A DNA stretch of 64,000 bases from Aliivibrio sp. 1S175 (lineage in GTDB: Bacteria; Pseudomonadota; Gammaproteobacteria; Enterobacterales; Vibrionaceae): contig NZ_MAJS01000035.1 in assembly GCF_001690985.1 (NCBI RefSeq), forward strand, positions 47,529-111,528, written 5' to 3'. The notes beneath the pieces are model-generated. The model was not told the origin of the DNA and made no database searches. It saw only the letters and a program-made list of their open reading frames with translations. The position numbers and the translations under genes were made by a program. Below are positions 35,691-46,360 of the stretch, in pieces (the first letter of the stretch is position 1; every line of letters starts with the position of its first letter).

Positions 35691-38600
35691 TCAACTACTG
35701 CTTTTTGGCGCTGATAAGGTTTCAGCCTCGTTGTTTATCCAATCTTTCAACCATTTTTCCTGCGCATCCTCACTCTTATTTGGCAACTCTTTCCAATAAG
35801 CTTGTGCTGATATGTCTAAGTTAGCTGATTTATTTCCCTCTTGAGTCCAAGGTAAATCACTGCCATAAAAACGCTCACTGTCTGGTAGTTCGATCGCTAA
35901 TGGAGAACCTGAAACATATTTACTCTCTCCTTTATCAATACCTTCTTGGTATAATCCAAAAAGACGTAATTCAGAAGAATAAATTTCACCAGTGTCGTCA
36001 TCTAGTATCGGTCCAAACGGTCTTAATCCTTTGACCTTTTTACCTGTTGGAGACATATAATCCAAATCAAACTTCATGATATAGAGTTTTCTCGTTCGCG
36101 TTCCTACATGCAGCATTGACTGTGGTTCACCTTTAACTCTTTCGAATACTTGAGAGGCAAAGTCGACAAAGGCTTGCTTATCTTCAGTCTGAACATCCAA
36201 TTCAACATAAGTAGAGTCTATATTTTTATAGGTATTGCCTTTCGAATATTTCTCTATATTTTCAGGCTCATAATTAATGTCCATCACATGATAAACAGAA
36301 CTAAAGTAACTTGGTCCTTTTGAATTAGACTTTTTAAATGTTGAGTGTTGCTCTTCAATACTTAACTTTAGCTGCATTGTGATCTTATCAAGATTGAAAC
36401 CAATACTCTTGTAATCTTCACGGTTATCTTTATCTGCTAACAAGGCCACATAAATCGAGGTTGGTTGCTCTTTACTCCAATCAAACTGTCGAGAATTTAT
36501 TGGCTTTTGTTTATCAAACCATTCAAATTTATTCCCTATGTTTAATGAAGCAAGCGATGTGATATTTCCTTCTATATAGGGCTTTTTACCTGTTCCTTTA
36601 CTGGCTTCATTAGCTTTAACAAAACTTTCAACAAGTAAATCAGCTTCATTAATTACCGCACTTTGATTACCTAATCCATCGAAGAGATATAACGGTTTAG
36701 TTGATGTATCAACTCTTCCATAGGTATTGTTGTCATCTATGCCATAGTGAATATTGCTCATATCGTAAAGTACGCCACCAACGTCCAGTTTTTCTATCGA
36801 AACTTTATGCTGATTTAGCTTAAAGAAATACGACAGAGCTTTGTATTTACCATCTTGTTTCCACGTATCAAAATTTTCATACCAATAACCAGAAAACAGA
36901 GGTTTAAGACCGGGGATTTCATACTCACCGAACCAATAGGTTGGTTCAAATTCAACAGCGGTTAACGTTTGTGTTCCTTCTTTATCCGCATCATAGTTAT
37001 TGCCTAACTGCTGTGTGTAGTATGAAGCAAGTTCTTTATCTGATGACCCACATACGGTTAAATCAGACACCTCTTTTGCTGATAATAAGACTTGATATTG
37101 AGGGCCATCAACATCAAGCCAGCCACGATCACAACCATAACTTAATGTTGCTTTAAAGAATTTCTTCGCATCTTCTGAAGCGTCTTTGGTTAATACAACT
37201 TGTAACTTAACACGAGTAAATGGCGTAATACGGTTTGTTTTATCTGGTTCTTTCCACTTTGAATAAGGCACCCATGATTTATCATCATCTCGATCGTTAA
37301 GTACCAATAAACGACTAAAACCAATATCATCTGATTTTAAATCTTGAGCGGTATTGTTAAACAACTTAGCAAAATCAACAAAACCATTCTCTTTGTCATC
37401 CATATACAAACTGGTTTGCACAGGGAACCCGGTATTAAACGTACCTTGAATTTTAGCTCGTTTAACTAAATGTTTCGTTGCTTCATCCAACGTTGCTTTC
37501 TTATTCTTATTGGCATATTCGACAAAGAAAGAGCGTGCTTGCGATGCGCCAGTTTTATCATCTCTCACTCGGTTCAGCCAATTCTGAGCCATGGTGTTGT
37601 AAGACGACTGAGGGGCTTCCCAATTATCATTAAGAATATAAGTTTCTATGTAGTCTTGAACTCGATCGCTTATGAGTTCTTTTTTATAATCACTATTTGA
37701 GCTGCTCCCTAGCGATATTCTGGCAAGCAATTCAATTAAACCATTTAACGCCAAAGCTCGAAGTAAGAAACGTTTTTGTAATTCTTCTGATGTTTTATTC
37801 GCCTTTAGAAACGCTTCTACCTCTTCTTTTTTTGTTAACTGCTGTTCGATTTTTACCTTAAACCCACGATACTGTTGCAAAACTTCAATGTGAATTTTAC
37901 CTAACTGGTTTAGCTCATTAACGTTCTTATATTTGGCTTTAAAATCCTTGTAAGCCCCTTCTGTTAGTATTGAATCTAAAAAGCTTAACCCACTGTCCGC
38001 AATACTAGCCCCCTCTTTTATCAACAGAACCCCAGCCGCGACAGGGGCGATAGGCGTTAACATTGCCACCCCCATTAAAGAGTTGAATACTGCTGACACT
38101 TGCTCTTTTTGATTATTATCTAACCCAACATCAATCGCCTGTTTTGCTTGACGAACTTTCTCTAAGTCAATCATACCTGTTCGGCTAGGTGGTAAAGCCA
38201 ATGAGTAGGTTGGAGGTAATAGGCTTATTTCAACACGTCTATCTTCCGCTAACGCTGAATCATCCCCCGTTTCACTCATATTGACTTTAGCACTGTCTGC
38301 ACTTATTGGTTGAGTATTGCCATGTGACAAAGTAATAATACGCTCAGATAATGTTTTATCTTCTTTCGCTTTATCTAAAATCACCTGTTCAATTTGCTTC
38401 GCGCGATCCTCAGCAATCGTCTGATTCGCTTTATCACTGCCGATTCGCCCTGCGTGACCATCGATTTGAATTCGATAGTCTGGGTGTGTTTTTAGTAGTT
38501 CAGCAATTTTCTCACAAACTTTATCAATATCACTGCGTAATGTCGTACCTGTATTTGGTAACTCCGACGAATTAAATTTGAAGTTAATATGAATAATCGC

Positions 38601-40514
38601 GCGAGTACCTTGCGTAATAATACGAGCTATTTGCTCCTTACCGTCATTATTCAAAATCTTAATGGCATCTGAAAGCTGCTTAGCCCAATCCGCCTCAGCT
38701 TTTACCATCACAATTTTTTGCAAATAATCAGTAGTTGCACCATCAAAGTCTTTTTGTACTTCATCCGATTTTTTCTCTAGCTTTCCTTGTTTATCTACTA
38801 GTTGATAAAAATCATACATACTGCCAATACTGTCTATAATAGGTAAGCCTTTAGCCAATTTTGTATAGGCACTTCCCTCAAACCAACTTGCCGCAAGGTT
38901 TCGAGTACTAACAGATGCCCCGTGCTCTTGAAAGTTTTCTTTTATCTCTTTTAGCGCATTCTGCATAAACGTCTTATTAGCAAAACCTTTACGCACCGCC
39001 CTTTCTAAAGTTTGCCCGGCTGTTAAATTAAATCGTTGTACTCTTTCTGTGAGCTTAACTGCATCAGTAAAGGCATCACGCGCTTCTTTGACCGATTGCA
39101 ATCCAAATAAGAAACTCGCTCCTGCTGTAAGTGGCTCTGGTAAAACACCCTCAACGGTTAATTTACCCCAAATATTTTTTGCCACACTGGTTGCAATTTG
39201 TTGGCTAGATAAATCACCAAAGACACCAATGCCTTTTGTCGCAAAACCTTGAGCGTAAGATTGCGCAGTCTTTTGCACTGCGGATGCAACACCAAGCGTG
39301 GCTACACCAGTGCCTTTTAACGCCACTGTATTTCCTTGTTGTGTCATAAAATCAGAATAACTAGGTAATGCTGTTGGATACTGATAAATTAAACACTCTT
39401 CAAGCGAGATTAAATCACCACACACTATCGCCAACTTACCAAAACCACTTATTGGTTTAAAAGTGACTTTTTCATGCAACTCATAAGTATAGACGTCTTG
39501 TATCCTTCCACTCTCTGGATGCTTATCATTCGCTTTAAATTTTAATTGCCCTTGCTTTACTGAATCAGGAAAAATAGCGTCTATTCCTTCTTCTAATATT
39601 TCTTTTTGCTTATCTAAATAGTCTTTTACCCAAAAGCTTGTTCGCAGTAAAAAATAACCATCATCAATTAATGTAGGATCAAAATTAAACACTACGCTCG
39701 GTAGTGTAGCTTTAGCTTCATCTGTTTTTTCTTGGTTAGGGTTAGGCTTAGTGATAAAACTCGTAGCCAAAACATCCTCAGCTTCACCTGAATTGTCTTG
39801 TTTTGATTTCACTTGAATAAGAGAAACCTCTGCCCCCACATACAAATCACTGCTGAACACCACCCCAAGCGAGTGAAAAACAGGAGTAATAATGCCTTGA
39901 ATTTCTGTTACTTCACTCGCTATAATTTTGTTATACCAAGCATTGTAATCATTCTGTTCATCTGTCAGCGGTTTATCGAAATCTTTATAAGGTTCAGCTA
40001 ACTGGCTAACTTTGATTTTACTGATAGTAAATTCAATTAATTTAGAATATTTTTCTTCCGTTTTTAATTTATTGGAATAAATATCTTTTAGTGAATCGTT
40101 TAACGCTTTAACGCTGGTGTGTGTTTCAGCCAGTTGTCCAATCACATTTAATGGCGGAAACATTAATGAATATGGTTTATCTAAATTTAATTCACTAACC
40201 GTTAATGCCTGCTTATGACGTAAAAAGGTTTGTTTTTTTGCTATGGATTCAGGGGCTGTATTCTCATCAAAATAACCCAACTGACATAATAAACCGTCTT
40301 TATTCGTTCCCCATAATACTGGTTTTTCAGTATCATGAACCAAAACAGGCGTAAAAGGGATTGGGCGAACATTGCGTAAATCATTAGCCTCGGTTAAATC
40401 AGATGAAACCCCCTTATTCCAATCGGGAAATGATTCACTTTGTCCACGACGCTTCCATTCAAAATATGCTCCTAACAGATACACTCCATGATCATAAGTT
40501 GTCAAAGTAGACAT
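35691..40514 (-). CDS. Giant OmpA-domain protein of unknown function, possible secreted effector
   Basis: A 1607-residue protein with no signal peptide. Residues about 640-768 form an OmpA-like peptidoglycan-binding domain (D-G-H-A-G-R, R-A-K-Q-I, D-R-R-V-E-I). Gly/Ala-rich hydrophobic stretches lie near 398-412 and 810-835 and could be membrane-inserting. The remaining N- and C-terminal halves match no family I know. Its start overlaps the lipoprotein stop (TAATG) with GGAGAG before it. A cell-wall-binding domain without an export signal resembles effectors delivered by contractile systems; this is inference. The palindrome AATAACCACC/GGTGGTTATT follows the gene. Confidence 0.75.
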   Translation of the reverse strand: MSTLTTYDHGVYLLGAYFEWKRRGQSESFPDWNKGVSSDLTEANDLRNVRPIPFTPVLVHDTEKPVLWGTNKDGLLCQLGYFDENTAPESIAKKQTFLRHKQALTVSELNLDKPYSLMFPPLNVIGQLAETHTSVKALNDSLKDIYSNKLKTEEKYSKLIEFTISKIKVSQLAEPYKDFDKPLTDEQNDYNAWYNKIIASEVTEIQGIITPVFHSLGVVFSSDLYVGAEVSLIQVKSKQDNSGEAEDVLATSFITKPNPNQEKTDEAKATLPSVVFNFDPTLIDDGYFLLRTSFWVKDYLDKQKEILEEGIDAIFPDSVKQGQLKFKANDKHPESGRIQDVYTYELHEKVTFKPISGFGKLAIVCGDLISLEECLIYQYPTALPSYSDFMTQQGNTVALKGTGVATLGVASAVQKTAQSYAQGFATKGIGVFGDLSSQQIATSVAKNIWGKLTVEGVLPEPLTAGASFLFGLQSVKEARDAFTDAVKLTERVQRFNLTAGQTLERAVRKGFANKTFMQNALKEIKENFQEHGASVSTRNLAASWFEGSAYTKLAKGLPIIDSIGSMYDFYQLVDKQGKLEKKSDEVQKDFDGATTDYLQKIVMVKAEADWAKQLSDAIKILNNDGKEQIARIITQGTRAIIHINFKFNSSELPNTGTTLRSDIDKVCEKIAELLKTHPDYRIQIDGHAGRIGSDKANQTIAEDRAKQIEQVILDKAKEDKTLSERIITLSHGNTQPISADSAKVNMSETGDDSALAEDRRVEISLLPPTYSLALPPSRTGMIDLEKVRQAKQAIDVGLDNNQKEQVSAVFNSLMGVAMLTPIAPVAAGVLLIKEGASIADSGLSFLDSILTEGAYKDFKAKYKNVNELNQLGKIHIEVLQQYRGFKVKIEQQLTKKEEVEAFLKANKTSEELQKRFLLRALALNGLIELLARISLGSSSNSDYKKELISDRVQDYIETYILNDNWEAPQSSYNTMAQNWLNRVRDDKTGASQARSFFVEYANKNKKATLDEATKHLVKRAKIQGTFNTGFPVQTSLYMDDKENGFVDFAKLFNNTAQDLKSDDIGFSRLLVLNDRDDDKSWVPYSKWKEPDKTNRITPFTRVKLQVVLTKDASEDAKKFFKATLSYGCDRGWLDVDGPQYQVLLSAKEVSDLTVCGSSDKELASYYTQQLGNNYDADKEGTQTLTAVEFEPTYWFGEYEIPGLKPLFSGYWYENFDTWKQDGKYKALSYFFKLNQHKVSIEKLDVGGVLYDMSNIHYGIDDNNTYGRVDTSTKPLYLFDGLGNQSAVINEADLLVESFVKANEASKGTGKKPYIEGNITSLASLNIGNKFEWFDKQKPINSRQFDWSKEQPTSIYVALLADKDNREDYKSIGFNLDKITMQLKLSIEEQHSTFKKSNSKGPSYFSSVYHVMDINYEPENIEKYSKGNTYKNIDSTYVELDVQTEDKQAFVDFASQVFERVKGEPQSMLHVGTRTRKLYIMKFDLDYMSPTGKKVKGLRPFGPILDDDTGEIYSSELRLFGLYQEGIDKGESKYVSGSPLAIELPDSERFYGSDLPWTQEGNKSANLDISAQAYWKELPNKSEDAQEKWLKDWINNEAETLSAPKSSS

Positions 40515-41605
40515 TATTTTCTCTCCTTAAACCACAAACCATCGTTAGCTAATCCATTATAAAGAATTCCTTCTCCAGACATGGCACCATGTGAGAAAGC
40601 ACGCCATGACCATACTTTATCCTCGAGACGATCAACAATAGTGACATAAGTCATTTTACTCAGAGCACTATAATGTGCATCTTTACCTAAAATTTGAGCA
40701 GGGACAAAATCATCTACCATCTGTTTTACAGTTCCTTTTTCTATATCAAAAAAGAACCCAAAAGAAGGATTAGATCCCCAACCATAACGACCAGTAGGAT
40801 CAATAGAACGAATTGTCATTCGTGCTTCTTTAAAGGGAAGAGTCTCATCAACATCGATTAAGAGCTTCTTTTCATTTGTGATGCTATCAAAAACAGTAAC
40901 GCCAAATGGATACACTACAATACGATTACCTCCATAGCTTACTGCCGAAGTTTCTATATCAAAATCAATCTCACTAATTTCACCAGTCTCAGAATCCCAA
41001 CGAGAATAACGATTACGATATCTCTCATGATACAAATAGCGGCTTTCCTCAGACCAAAGCATATCAAGTGGAGAGGTAGTCTTCTGTACAACTGTCACTT
41101 TACCTGTTTTTAAATCATACACACTTTTATGACCACCAGAGCCAGCCCAAGCGACGTAGCGATTATTTGGCGAACGAGTTAAATTTCGCACCGCAGTTAA
41201 ATCTATGGTTGCATCCGTCACCAAGCGTAAATCTGTTCCGTCGGTTTTCATGCTCCAAATTTTAAGCCCGCTTTCATACTCATCTTTTGAGCTTGAGTTC
41301 GCCCATGCAAATTGAAAACGCGGTAAATCGTATGAGCTAGCGTCATTAAGATCTTCTTTTGGCCACTCTTTGGCTTTTTCAACAAAGTAACGTGGAAAGT
41401 CTTGATACATTACTTTTAATTCTTTTTTTCGCCCAAACGCCGCATGTTCACTGCTTTCCATTGTGTAATAGTTATTCTCACCCACATAGGTACGATCTGG
41501 ATGCTGTTCAGCCTTTAATTGAGCCGCTTCTGCTGCGGCGCTTTCAGGGTCATTGCACCCCATTAAAGTGATGCTAAATAATGCAAGTAATAGTATTTTT
41601 TTCAT
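40514..41605 (-). CDS. Beta-propeller lipoprotein of the OmpA-protein module
   Basis: A 363-residue lipoprotein with signal peptide and lipobox L-M-G-C (Cys near residue 17). The body has repeated segments such as L-T-R-S-P-N-N-R-Y-V-A-W and W-S-E-E-S-R-Y-L-Y, typical of a WD40/TolB-like beta-propeller. It starts four bases after the 570-residue gene and overlaps the 1607-residue gene by one base, so it is made together with both. If the module is a toxin system, this envelope protein is the best immunity candidate. Confidence 0.75.
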   Translation of the reverse strand: MKKILLLALFSITLMGCNDPESAAAEAAQLKAEQHPDRTYVGENNYYTMESSEHAAFGRKKELKVMYQDFPRYFVEKAKEWPKEDLNDASSYDLPRFQFAWANSSSKDEYESGLKIWSMKTDGTDLRLVTDATIDLTAVRNLTRSPNNRYVAWAGSGGHKSVYDLKTGKVTVVQKTTSPLDMLWSEESRYLYHERYRNRYSRWDSETGEISEIDFDIETSAVSYGGNRIVVYPFGVTVFDSITNEKKLLIDVDETLPFKEARMTIRSIDPTGRYGWGSNPSFGFFFDIEKGTVKQMVDDFVPAQILGKDAHYSALSKMTYVTIVDRLEDKVWSWRAFSHGAMSGEGILYNGLANDGLWFKERK

Positions 41606-41609
41606 TGTT

Positions 41610-43322
41610 CTAGCCTATTAATTCTGAAATTTTAATTTTTGTTTTCAAAACGGATAATTCGTATTCTGTTGTCCCTAAGTCAGCACTTGCGCCGCGAATA
41701 ATATCAACCTCTTCAACTCCTTTTGGCCAACCAGAGAACGGGAGATTTAAGAAACCTTCATCATCGGCTTTTGCTTGTCTGAAATAAACTTTCTGTGACC
41801 ATTCTTCCTCTTCATTTCTCAACATAAAGAAATCATCAGGTTGGTCTGTCGTGCTGCAAATTCGGTAACGTAATGTGATTTGATTTTTTGGTGGCATCAC
41901 AGTGATTGCTGCAATGTTGCTATCACTTTGCTTATTGATTAATTCTGAACCAAAAACTGAATTATCAACTATAGGTAACTTGTAGATACCATCCCCTTCA
42001 AATACTTGCTGCTTGCTATAAACAGACATTTCATCAGTGGATACAGCGATATTAATATAATCAGCCTCTAGTGCATTAATGTCATTTTCATTCAATGATA
42101 TTTGGCTATAATAGACATAACAATCGGTTTGCTGTTGACCTAATATTTTATAAGGTATCCAAATATGAGGCATTGGGTGACTTATTCGTTTCGTACTACT
42201 TGAGCCATCATCTTTTGCTGGACTTTCATGTGTCGGTAAGCGTATGTCATCGCAATCAAAATCTACAAATTTTAAAGTAACCTCTTCTTCTCCTAAATCA
42301 AATACTCTTGCTTGTTCACATAGATCAAGCTCACCAGAAAAAACTTTTTTCCCTTGTTGATACAATTCAAATCGTTCAAAGGAAACATTGGAATGTGGTA
42401 GAAATTCAGAACCTGTAATATTTACATGATAAGATTTTGACGACTCTTTATTGTCTTCTTGACGGTAACATTCACAAAAATACCCTTTTTTATTAACAGC
42501 AATTTCTCGCCATACTTCCCCCTTCCAAACGACATAAAAGAAGCCAGTTTGATATAACGAGTGCATCGCCCCTTGTTTCTTCATTGGAACCACTGGCACT
42601 AATACATTATCCCACTCTGCCATTTCTGTTTCTTTGGTAACAGGGGATAATGATTCACTCAGTAACAGGTTTATCTCTTTAGCAGAGTTCATACTTGGTA
42701 GCGTCAAATATAAAGATCGGTCTATGTCATCCAAATAGGTAAACTCAACTAAACTCCTATGTGCATTTTTACTGTCTTTTTTCGGTTTTAATGTCTTTTC
42801 ATTTATGTTTTTCAATTTTGAAATGGATATAGAACCAGCGTTATTTGGCCATTGTCCCGCAAACTCTATGACGATTTTATCGTCGTTCTTTTTTTCTGTC
42901 ATTGGGATGATAGATGAGACCGAGGTGCTTACATTGAGTAACGTCGGTTTTACTTTTATACGAGACCCAGTGATTGAGGGATTAACAACTTTATCAATGC
43001 GTTGTTGAAGACCTGTCCCTTTAGCTAGATGTAATTCATCTATACTTCGGTGTTGGTTCAGTAAAGATAATGCAACCCACTCTCCGCTCTCAACTAATTG
43101 ACGAATACTCCGTACCACACGTGAAAGTCCTTGTGGATCAGAAGTAGCAATATGGCGTTGTAGATTAATGGGCAAAGAAGCGTTTAAAGCTTGTAGACTG
43201 GTAAAGCGATTAAGGTGAACATGTAGCTCATTAGGCGTAAGAATATATTGTAATTCTTTTTTTGTAAGTAACCGGCCAGGGATCAGTTTAAATTGGCAGA
43301 GCATCTGTGTCTCCACATTCAA
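41610..43322 (-). CDS. Protein of unknown function with a MIX-like segment
   Basis: A 570-residue soluble protein without signal peptide. Residues about 1-110 are helical and may form a separate domain. Around 256-275 the segment L-Y-Q-T-G-F-F-Y-V-V-W-K-G-E-V-W-R-E resembles the core of the MIX motif (hydrophobic-R-x-G, two hydrophobic, Y, two hydrophobic) that marks type VI effectors, but Q replaces R. The C-terminal half is beta-rich. It is the first gene of a three-gene unit. Adaptor, chaperone or effector are all possible; no T6SS structural gene is in the window. Confidence 0.65.
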   Translation of the reverse strand: MNVETQMLCQFKLIPGRLLTKKELQYILTPNELHVHLNRFTSLQALNASLPINLQRHIATSDPQGLSRVVRSIRQLVESGEWVALSLLNQHRSIDELHLAKGTGLQQRIDKVVNPSITGSRIKVKPTLLNVSTSVSSIIPMTEKKNDDKIVIEFAGQWPNNAGSISISKLKNINEKTLKPKKDSKNAHRSLVEFTYLDDIDRSLYLTLPSMNSAKEINLLLSESLSPVTKETEMAEWDNVLVPVVPMKKQGAMHSLYQTGFFYVVWKGEVWREIAVNKKGYFCECYRQEDNKESSKSYHVNITGSEFLPHSNVSFERFELYQQGKKVFSGELDLCEQARVFDLGEEEVTLKFVDFDCDDIRLPTHESPAKDDGSSSTKRISHPMPHIWIPYKILGQQQTDCYVYYSQISLNENDINALEADYINIAVSTDEMSVYSKQQVFEGDGIYKLPIVDNSVFGSELINKQSDSNIAAITVMPPKNQITLRYRICSTTDQPDDFFMLRNEEEEWSQKVYFRQAKADDEGFLNLPFSGWPKGVEEVDIIRGASADLGTTEYELSVLKTKIKISELIG

Positions 43323-43545
43323 TGTATTGAAGGTATCTAATAATAAATTTGCCTATTATATAAATATGAATAGGTTCCTCAGTCAAACTCTATTCCCTTT
43401 CACTCTTAACTTCCTAGGTCGACGTCTCTTGTTTTTGTAAGTATCCAACCTCTTAATTACATTTAAAATTACTTATTTTATTTAAAACAAAAAACGGCCC
43501 AACAAAGGACCGTTCAACTCACTACAATAATATAAAAGGCCTAGT

Positions 43546-45072
43546 CTAACTGGTCACAACCTTATTTTCATTGGTGATATTAACAGATGTTAATCTAGCG
43601 AATATAAACACCAAAGTAACTTGCGCTACCAAAGCGAATACAAAAATTAATGGATTCTCAATAAGACCCGCAATAACAAAACTGACTAAAGCAATTCCAC
43701 CGTTTAATAAGGCATAAGGCAATTGAGTTTTAAAATGCTCAAACTGATCACACCCAGCCCCTGTCGACGATAAAATGGTCGTCTCAGATATCGGGGAACA
43801 ATGGTCACCAAATAAACCACCAGATAACACCGCACCAATGCACGCGTATAATGGAGCATCAATAGCAAGTGCTGTTGAAATAACTAAAGGCATCATGATG
43901 GCAAACGTTCCCCATGACGATCCTGTAGCAAAAGAAATGATTGCCGCTAATAAAAATGCAACCGCAGGAACTAACCAATGAGGGAAACCATTTTGTGCTT
44001 GCTCTGCAATATAAGCTGCCGTCCCTAACTCTTTACCAACTGAGCTTAATGACCAAGCAAGGATCAAGATAATCGCGACTTGCATCATATTACCCATGCC
44101 TTTCATATAGACAGAAATGCCTTCCGACCAATTTCTTACTTTATAAACAGCCATAAGACAAATTAACGTCGCCGCCGCAAAGAAATAGGCAGTTGAAAGT
44201 GCAGAACGAAATACCGAACCTGATACTTTCTCAAACGGGAAACCTAAAGGCACAAGCATAAAGCCTAATACTAATCCCATAACAAGCAATGGCGCCCATA
44301 CAAATGATGCTTTTGCATTTTTATGCGTAAATATCTCTTTAGATGCTTCTGATGAAATGTGTATATTACCTTTTTCAGCGGCATATTCTGCTTTTGCCAT
44401 CGGACCAAAATCCAGTTTTTTAAAAGCAACAAGAGGAACTATCGCAATCGCTAAAATGGCATAGAACTGAAATGGAATTGCGCCAATAAATGCATCCCAA
44501 TCTGATAGTTCAACATTTAGCGCGGTAAACTCTTTTTGAATTAATCCCATGATATAAACACCCCATCCAATAAAAGGGATTAAAATAGCAACAGGAGATG
44601 ACGTTGAATCAATAATGAAAGCCAATTTTTGACGAGATATTTTTAATTTGTCGAAAAGAGGACGAAAAACGGGACCGACAATTAAAGGAGTGCCTAGATC
44701 AGAAAAGAAAATGATTATTCCACCCAGCCATGCTGATGTTTGAGCTTGGAATTTACTCTTAATCCACGTAGTTACCTTATCTGCAAATGCATAGCCTCCT
44801 CCTGATTTTTCCATCAATGCAACAAAGCCACCAATAAAAACAAGTAATACGATAACACCAGCATTATAGCTGTCCGTTAACTGTGGCGAAATATAACTTT
44901 TTATCATCACACCAAACGTTTCTAAAGGGTCACCATGAATGAACAATCCATTAATCATGGCGACACCACTAAGTACACCCGCGAATAAACCAACGACCAC
45001 ATTTTTCGTGGTCAGAGAAATAAAAAGTGTAATTACAATGGGGATAAGGGAGGTAATGTCTGTCTGTTCCAT
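43546..45072 (-). CDS. NhaC-family Na+/H+ antiporter
   Basis: A 508-residue membrane protein with about 11-12 spans. Family blocks include G-G-F-V-A-L-M-E-K-S-G-G near 80-92, F-F-S-D-L-G-T-P-L-I-V-G-P near 122-134 and G-D-H-C-S-P-I-S-E-T-T near 420-430. It belongs to the NhaC superfamily, which exchanges sodium for protons or carries organic anions. The precise substrate cannot be told. It is monocistronic, with a terminator-free but AT-rich 278-base upstream gap. Confidence 0.88.
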   Translation of the reverse strand: MEQTDITSLIPIVITLFISLTTKNVVVGLFAGVLSGVAMINGLFIHGDPLETFGVMIKSYISPQLTDSYNAGVIVLLVFIGGFVALMEKSGGGYAFADKVTTWIKSKFQAQTSAWLGGIIIFFSDLGTPLIVGPVFRPLFDKLKISRQKLAFIIDSTSSPVAILIPFIGWGVYIMGLIQKEFTALNVELSDWDAFIGAIPFQFYAILAIAIVPLVAFKKLDFGPMAKAEYAAEKGNIHISSEASKEIFTHKNAKASFVWAPLLVMGLVLGFMLVPLGFPFEKVSGSVFRSALSTAYFFAAATLICLMAVYKVRNWSEGISVYMKGMGNMMQVAIILILAWSLSSVGKELGTAAYIAEQAQNGFPHWLVPAVAFLLAAIISFATGSSWGTFAIMMPLVISTALAIDAPLYACIGAVLSGGLFGDHCSPISETTILSSTGAGCDQFEHFKTQLPYALLNGGIALVSFVIAGLIENPLIFVFALVAQVTLVFIFARLTSVNITNENKVVTS

Positions 45073-45289
45073 AACGATATTCCTTTTGCTACTGCATAAA
45101 ACAAATTAAATATAAATTCACTATTTGTGACTATATATACTTATTTTGATTATGTAAACACTAAAAAACATCATCTTAAAAATTAATCTTATTTATACAA
45201 AACATTAACCTAGCATCTTATCAACACTCATCGTTAACATAAGGATATATCACTAATAAATCATTTGAATAACGCATTCTGTAGACAAT

Positions 45290-45326
45290 AAAAAAGCCGG
45301 ATAATGTAATATTATTCGGCTTTTTT
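45290..45326. terminator. Terminator behind the oxidoreductase gene
   Basis: AAAAAAGCCG...CGGCTTTTTT encloses an AATAT-rich stem and has T runs on both strands. On the minus strand it ends the Gfo/Idh/MocA transcript. Confidence 0.85.
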
Positions 45327-45350
45327 ATTAAAAATAGTTAAGTAAAAACA

Positions 45351-46328
45351 CTAGCTATCCGCAGGGAAAACAACGCCGGTCTGCTTACGGATCTCTGTCG
45401 TTACTTTCGAAATCAATAATGAACGTTCAACCGCATGTTTATCCATTTGGTTGGCTTCAACTTGTTCTGCAAATTTAAGTGCTTCATAGATCATTGGATT
45501 GTCATTCTGCTCCACGGTTAAGTTTTCGGTTTTTCCACCACGAGTGATTTTTGTGATTTTCTCACCGATAGAGATCATATCAGCCAAAATGGCTCCATTC
45601 TCACCTTGGATCTCACTTGGCACATAAGAATCACTTGTTTTAGAGTGCATGACAACGACATCAAAGCCATCGTAACCACAAATGATACTGCCGTTACCAT
45701 CAACACCTGAATCCAATAAGTGCGCTTGTGCTTGAATAGATTTAGGTTCACCAAATAACTCAATCATAGAGCCCACACAGTAAAAACCAATATCCATAAT
45801 AGAACCGTTAGAGAACTCAGGATTAAAGGTGTTAGGGTTTTCACCATTTAGATATTTTGGGTAACGGGAAGAATACTGACAATAGGTAATGTGCGCTTTT
45901 CTGATTGATCCTAGGCTTGGTAATTGCGCTTTCATTACCTGAAAATTAGGTAAATACGGAGACATAAACGCCTCAAACAGAACCACATTATTTTCTTCTG
46001 CTGTTTTATAGGCAAGTTGTGCTTGGGTGTAATTTGATGCCATTGGCTTTTCACAGATAACGTGTTTGCCCTGTTTCATCATTTGAATTGATTGTGGCGC
46101 GTGATAAGAGTTAGGGCTCGCAATATATACCGTATCAATCTCACGGCACTCAGCCAATTGATCTAAGTTATCAAAAGCCAGTTCTACCGCAAACTTCTCT
46201 GCAAACGCTTTTGCTTGTTCTAATGAACGAGAATACACCGCTTTTAATTCATATTTTCCTGACGCTATCGCCCCCGCAATAAAACGTTCAGTAATCCAGC
46301 TTGTTCCAATAACAGCAAGTTTGATCAT
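45351..46328 (-). CDS. Gfo/Idh/MocA-family oxidoreductase
   Basis: A 325-residue NAD(P)-dependent dehydrogenase. The Rossmann start is I-K-L-A-V-I-G-T-S-W-I; the family block C-E-K-P-M-A-S-N lies near 90-97, with the catalytic Lys in E-K-P. A second conserved segment, D-I-G-F-Y-C-V-G, is near 178-185. Members oxidise sugars or their derivatives; the substrate is unknown. It follows the HopJ-like gene by 32 bases on the same strand. Confidence 0.9.
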   Translation of the reverse strand: MIKLAVIGTSWITERFIAGAIASGKYELKAVYSRSLEQAKAFAEKFAVELAFDNLDQLAECREIDTVYIASPNSYHAPQSIQMMKQGKHVICEKPMASNYTQAQLAYKTAEENNVVLFEAFMSPYLPNFQVMKAQLPSLGSIRKAHITYCQYSSRYPKYLNGENPNTFNPEFSNGSIMDIGFYCVGSMIELFGEPKSIQAQAHLLDSGVDGNGSIICGYDGFDVVVMHSKTSDSYVPSEIQGENGAILADMISIGEKITKITRGGKTENLTVEQNDNPMIYEALKFAEQVEANQMDKHAVERSLLISKVTTEIRKQTGVVFPADS

Positions 46329-46360
46329 TATGGTCTCTCTTTATTGGTTTCTATATAGGG

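Noticed and set aside
35691..43322. A type VI secretion core cluster
   Set aside because: No sheath, baseplate, VgrG, Hcp, PAAR or ClpV gene is present in the window; only possible effector-like proteins are.
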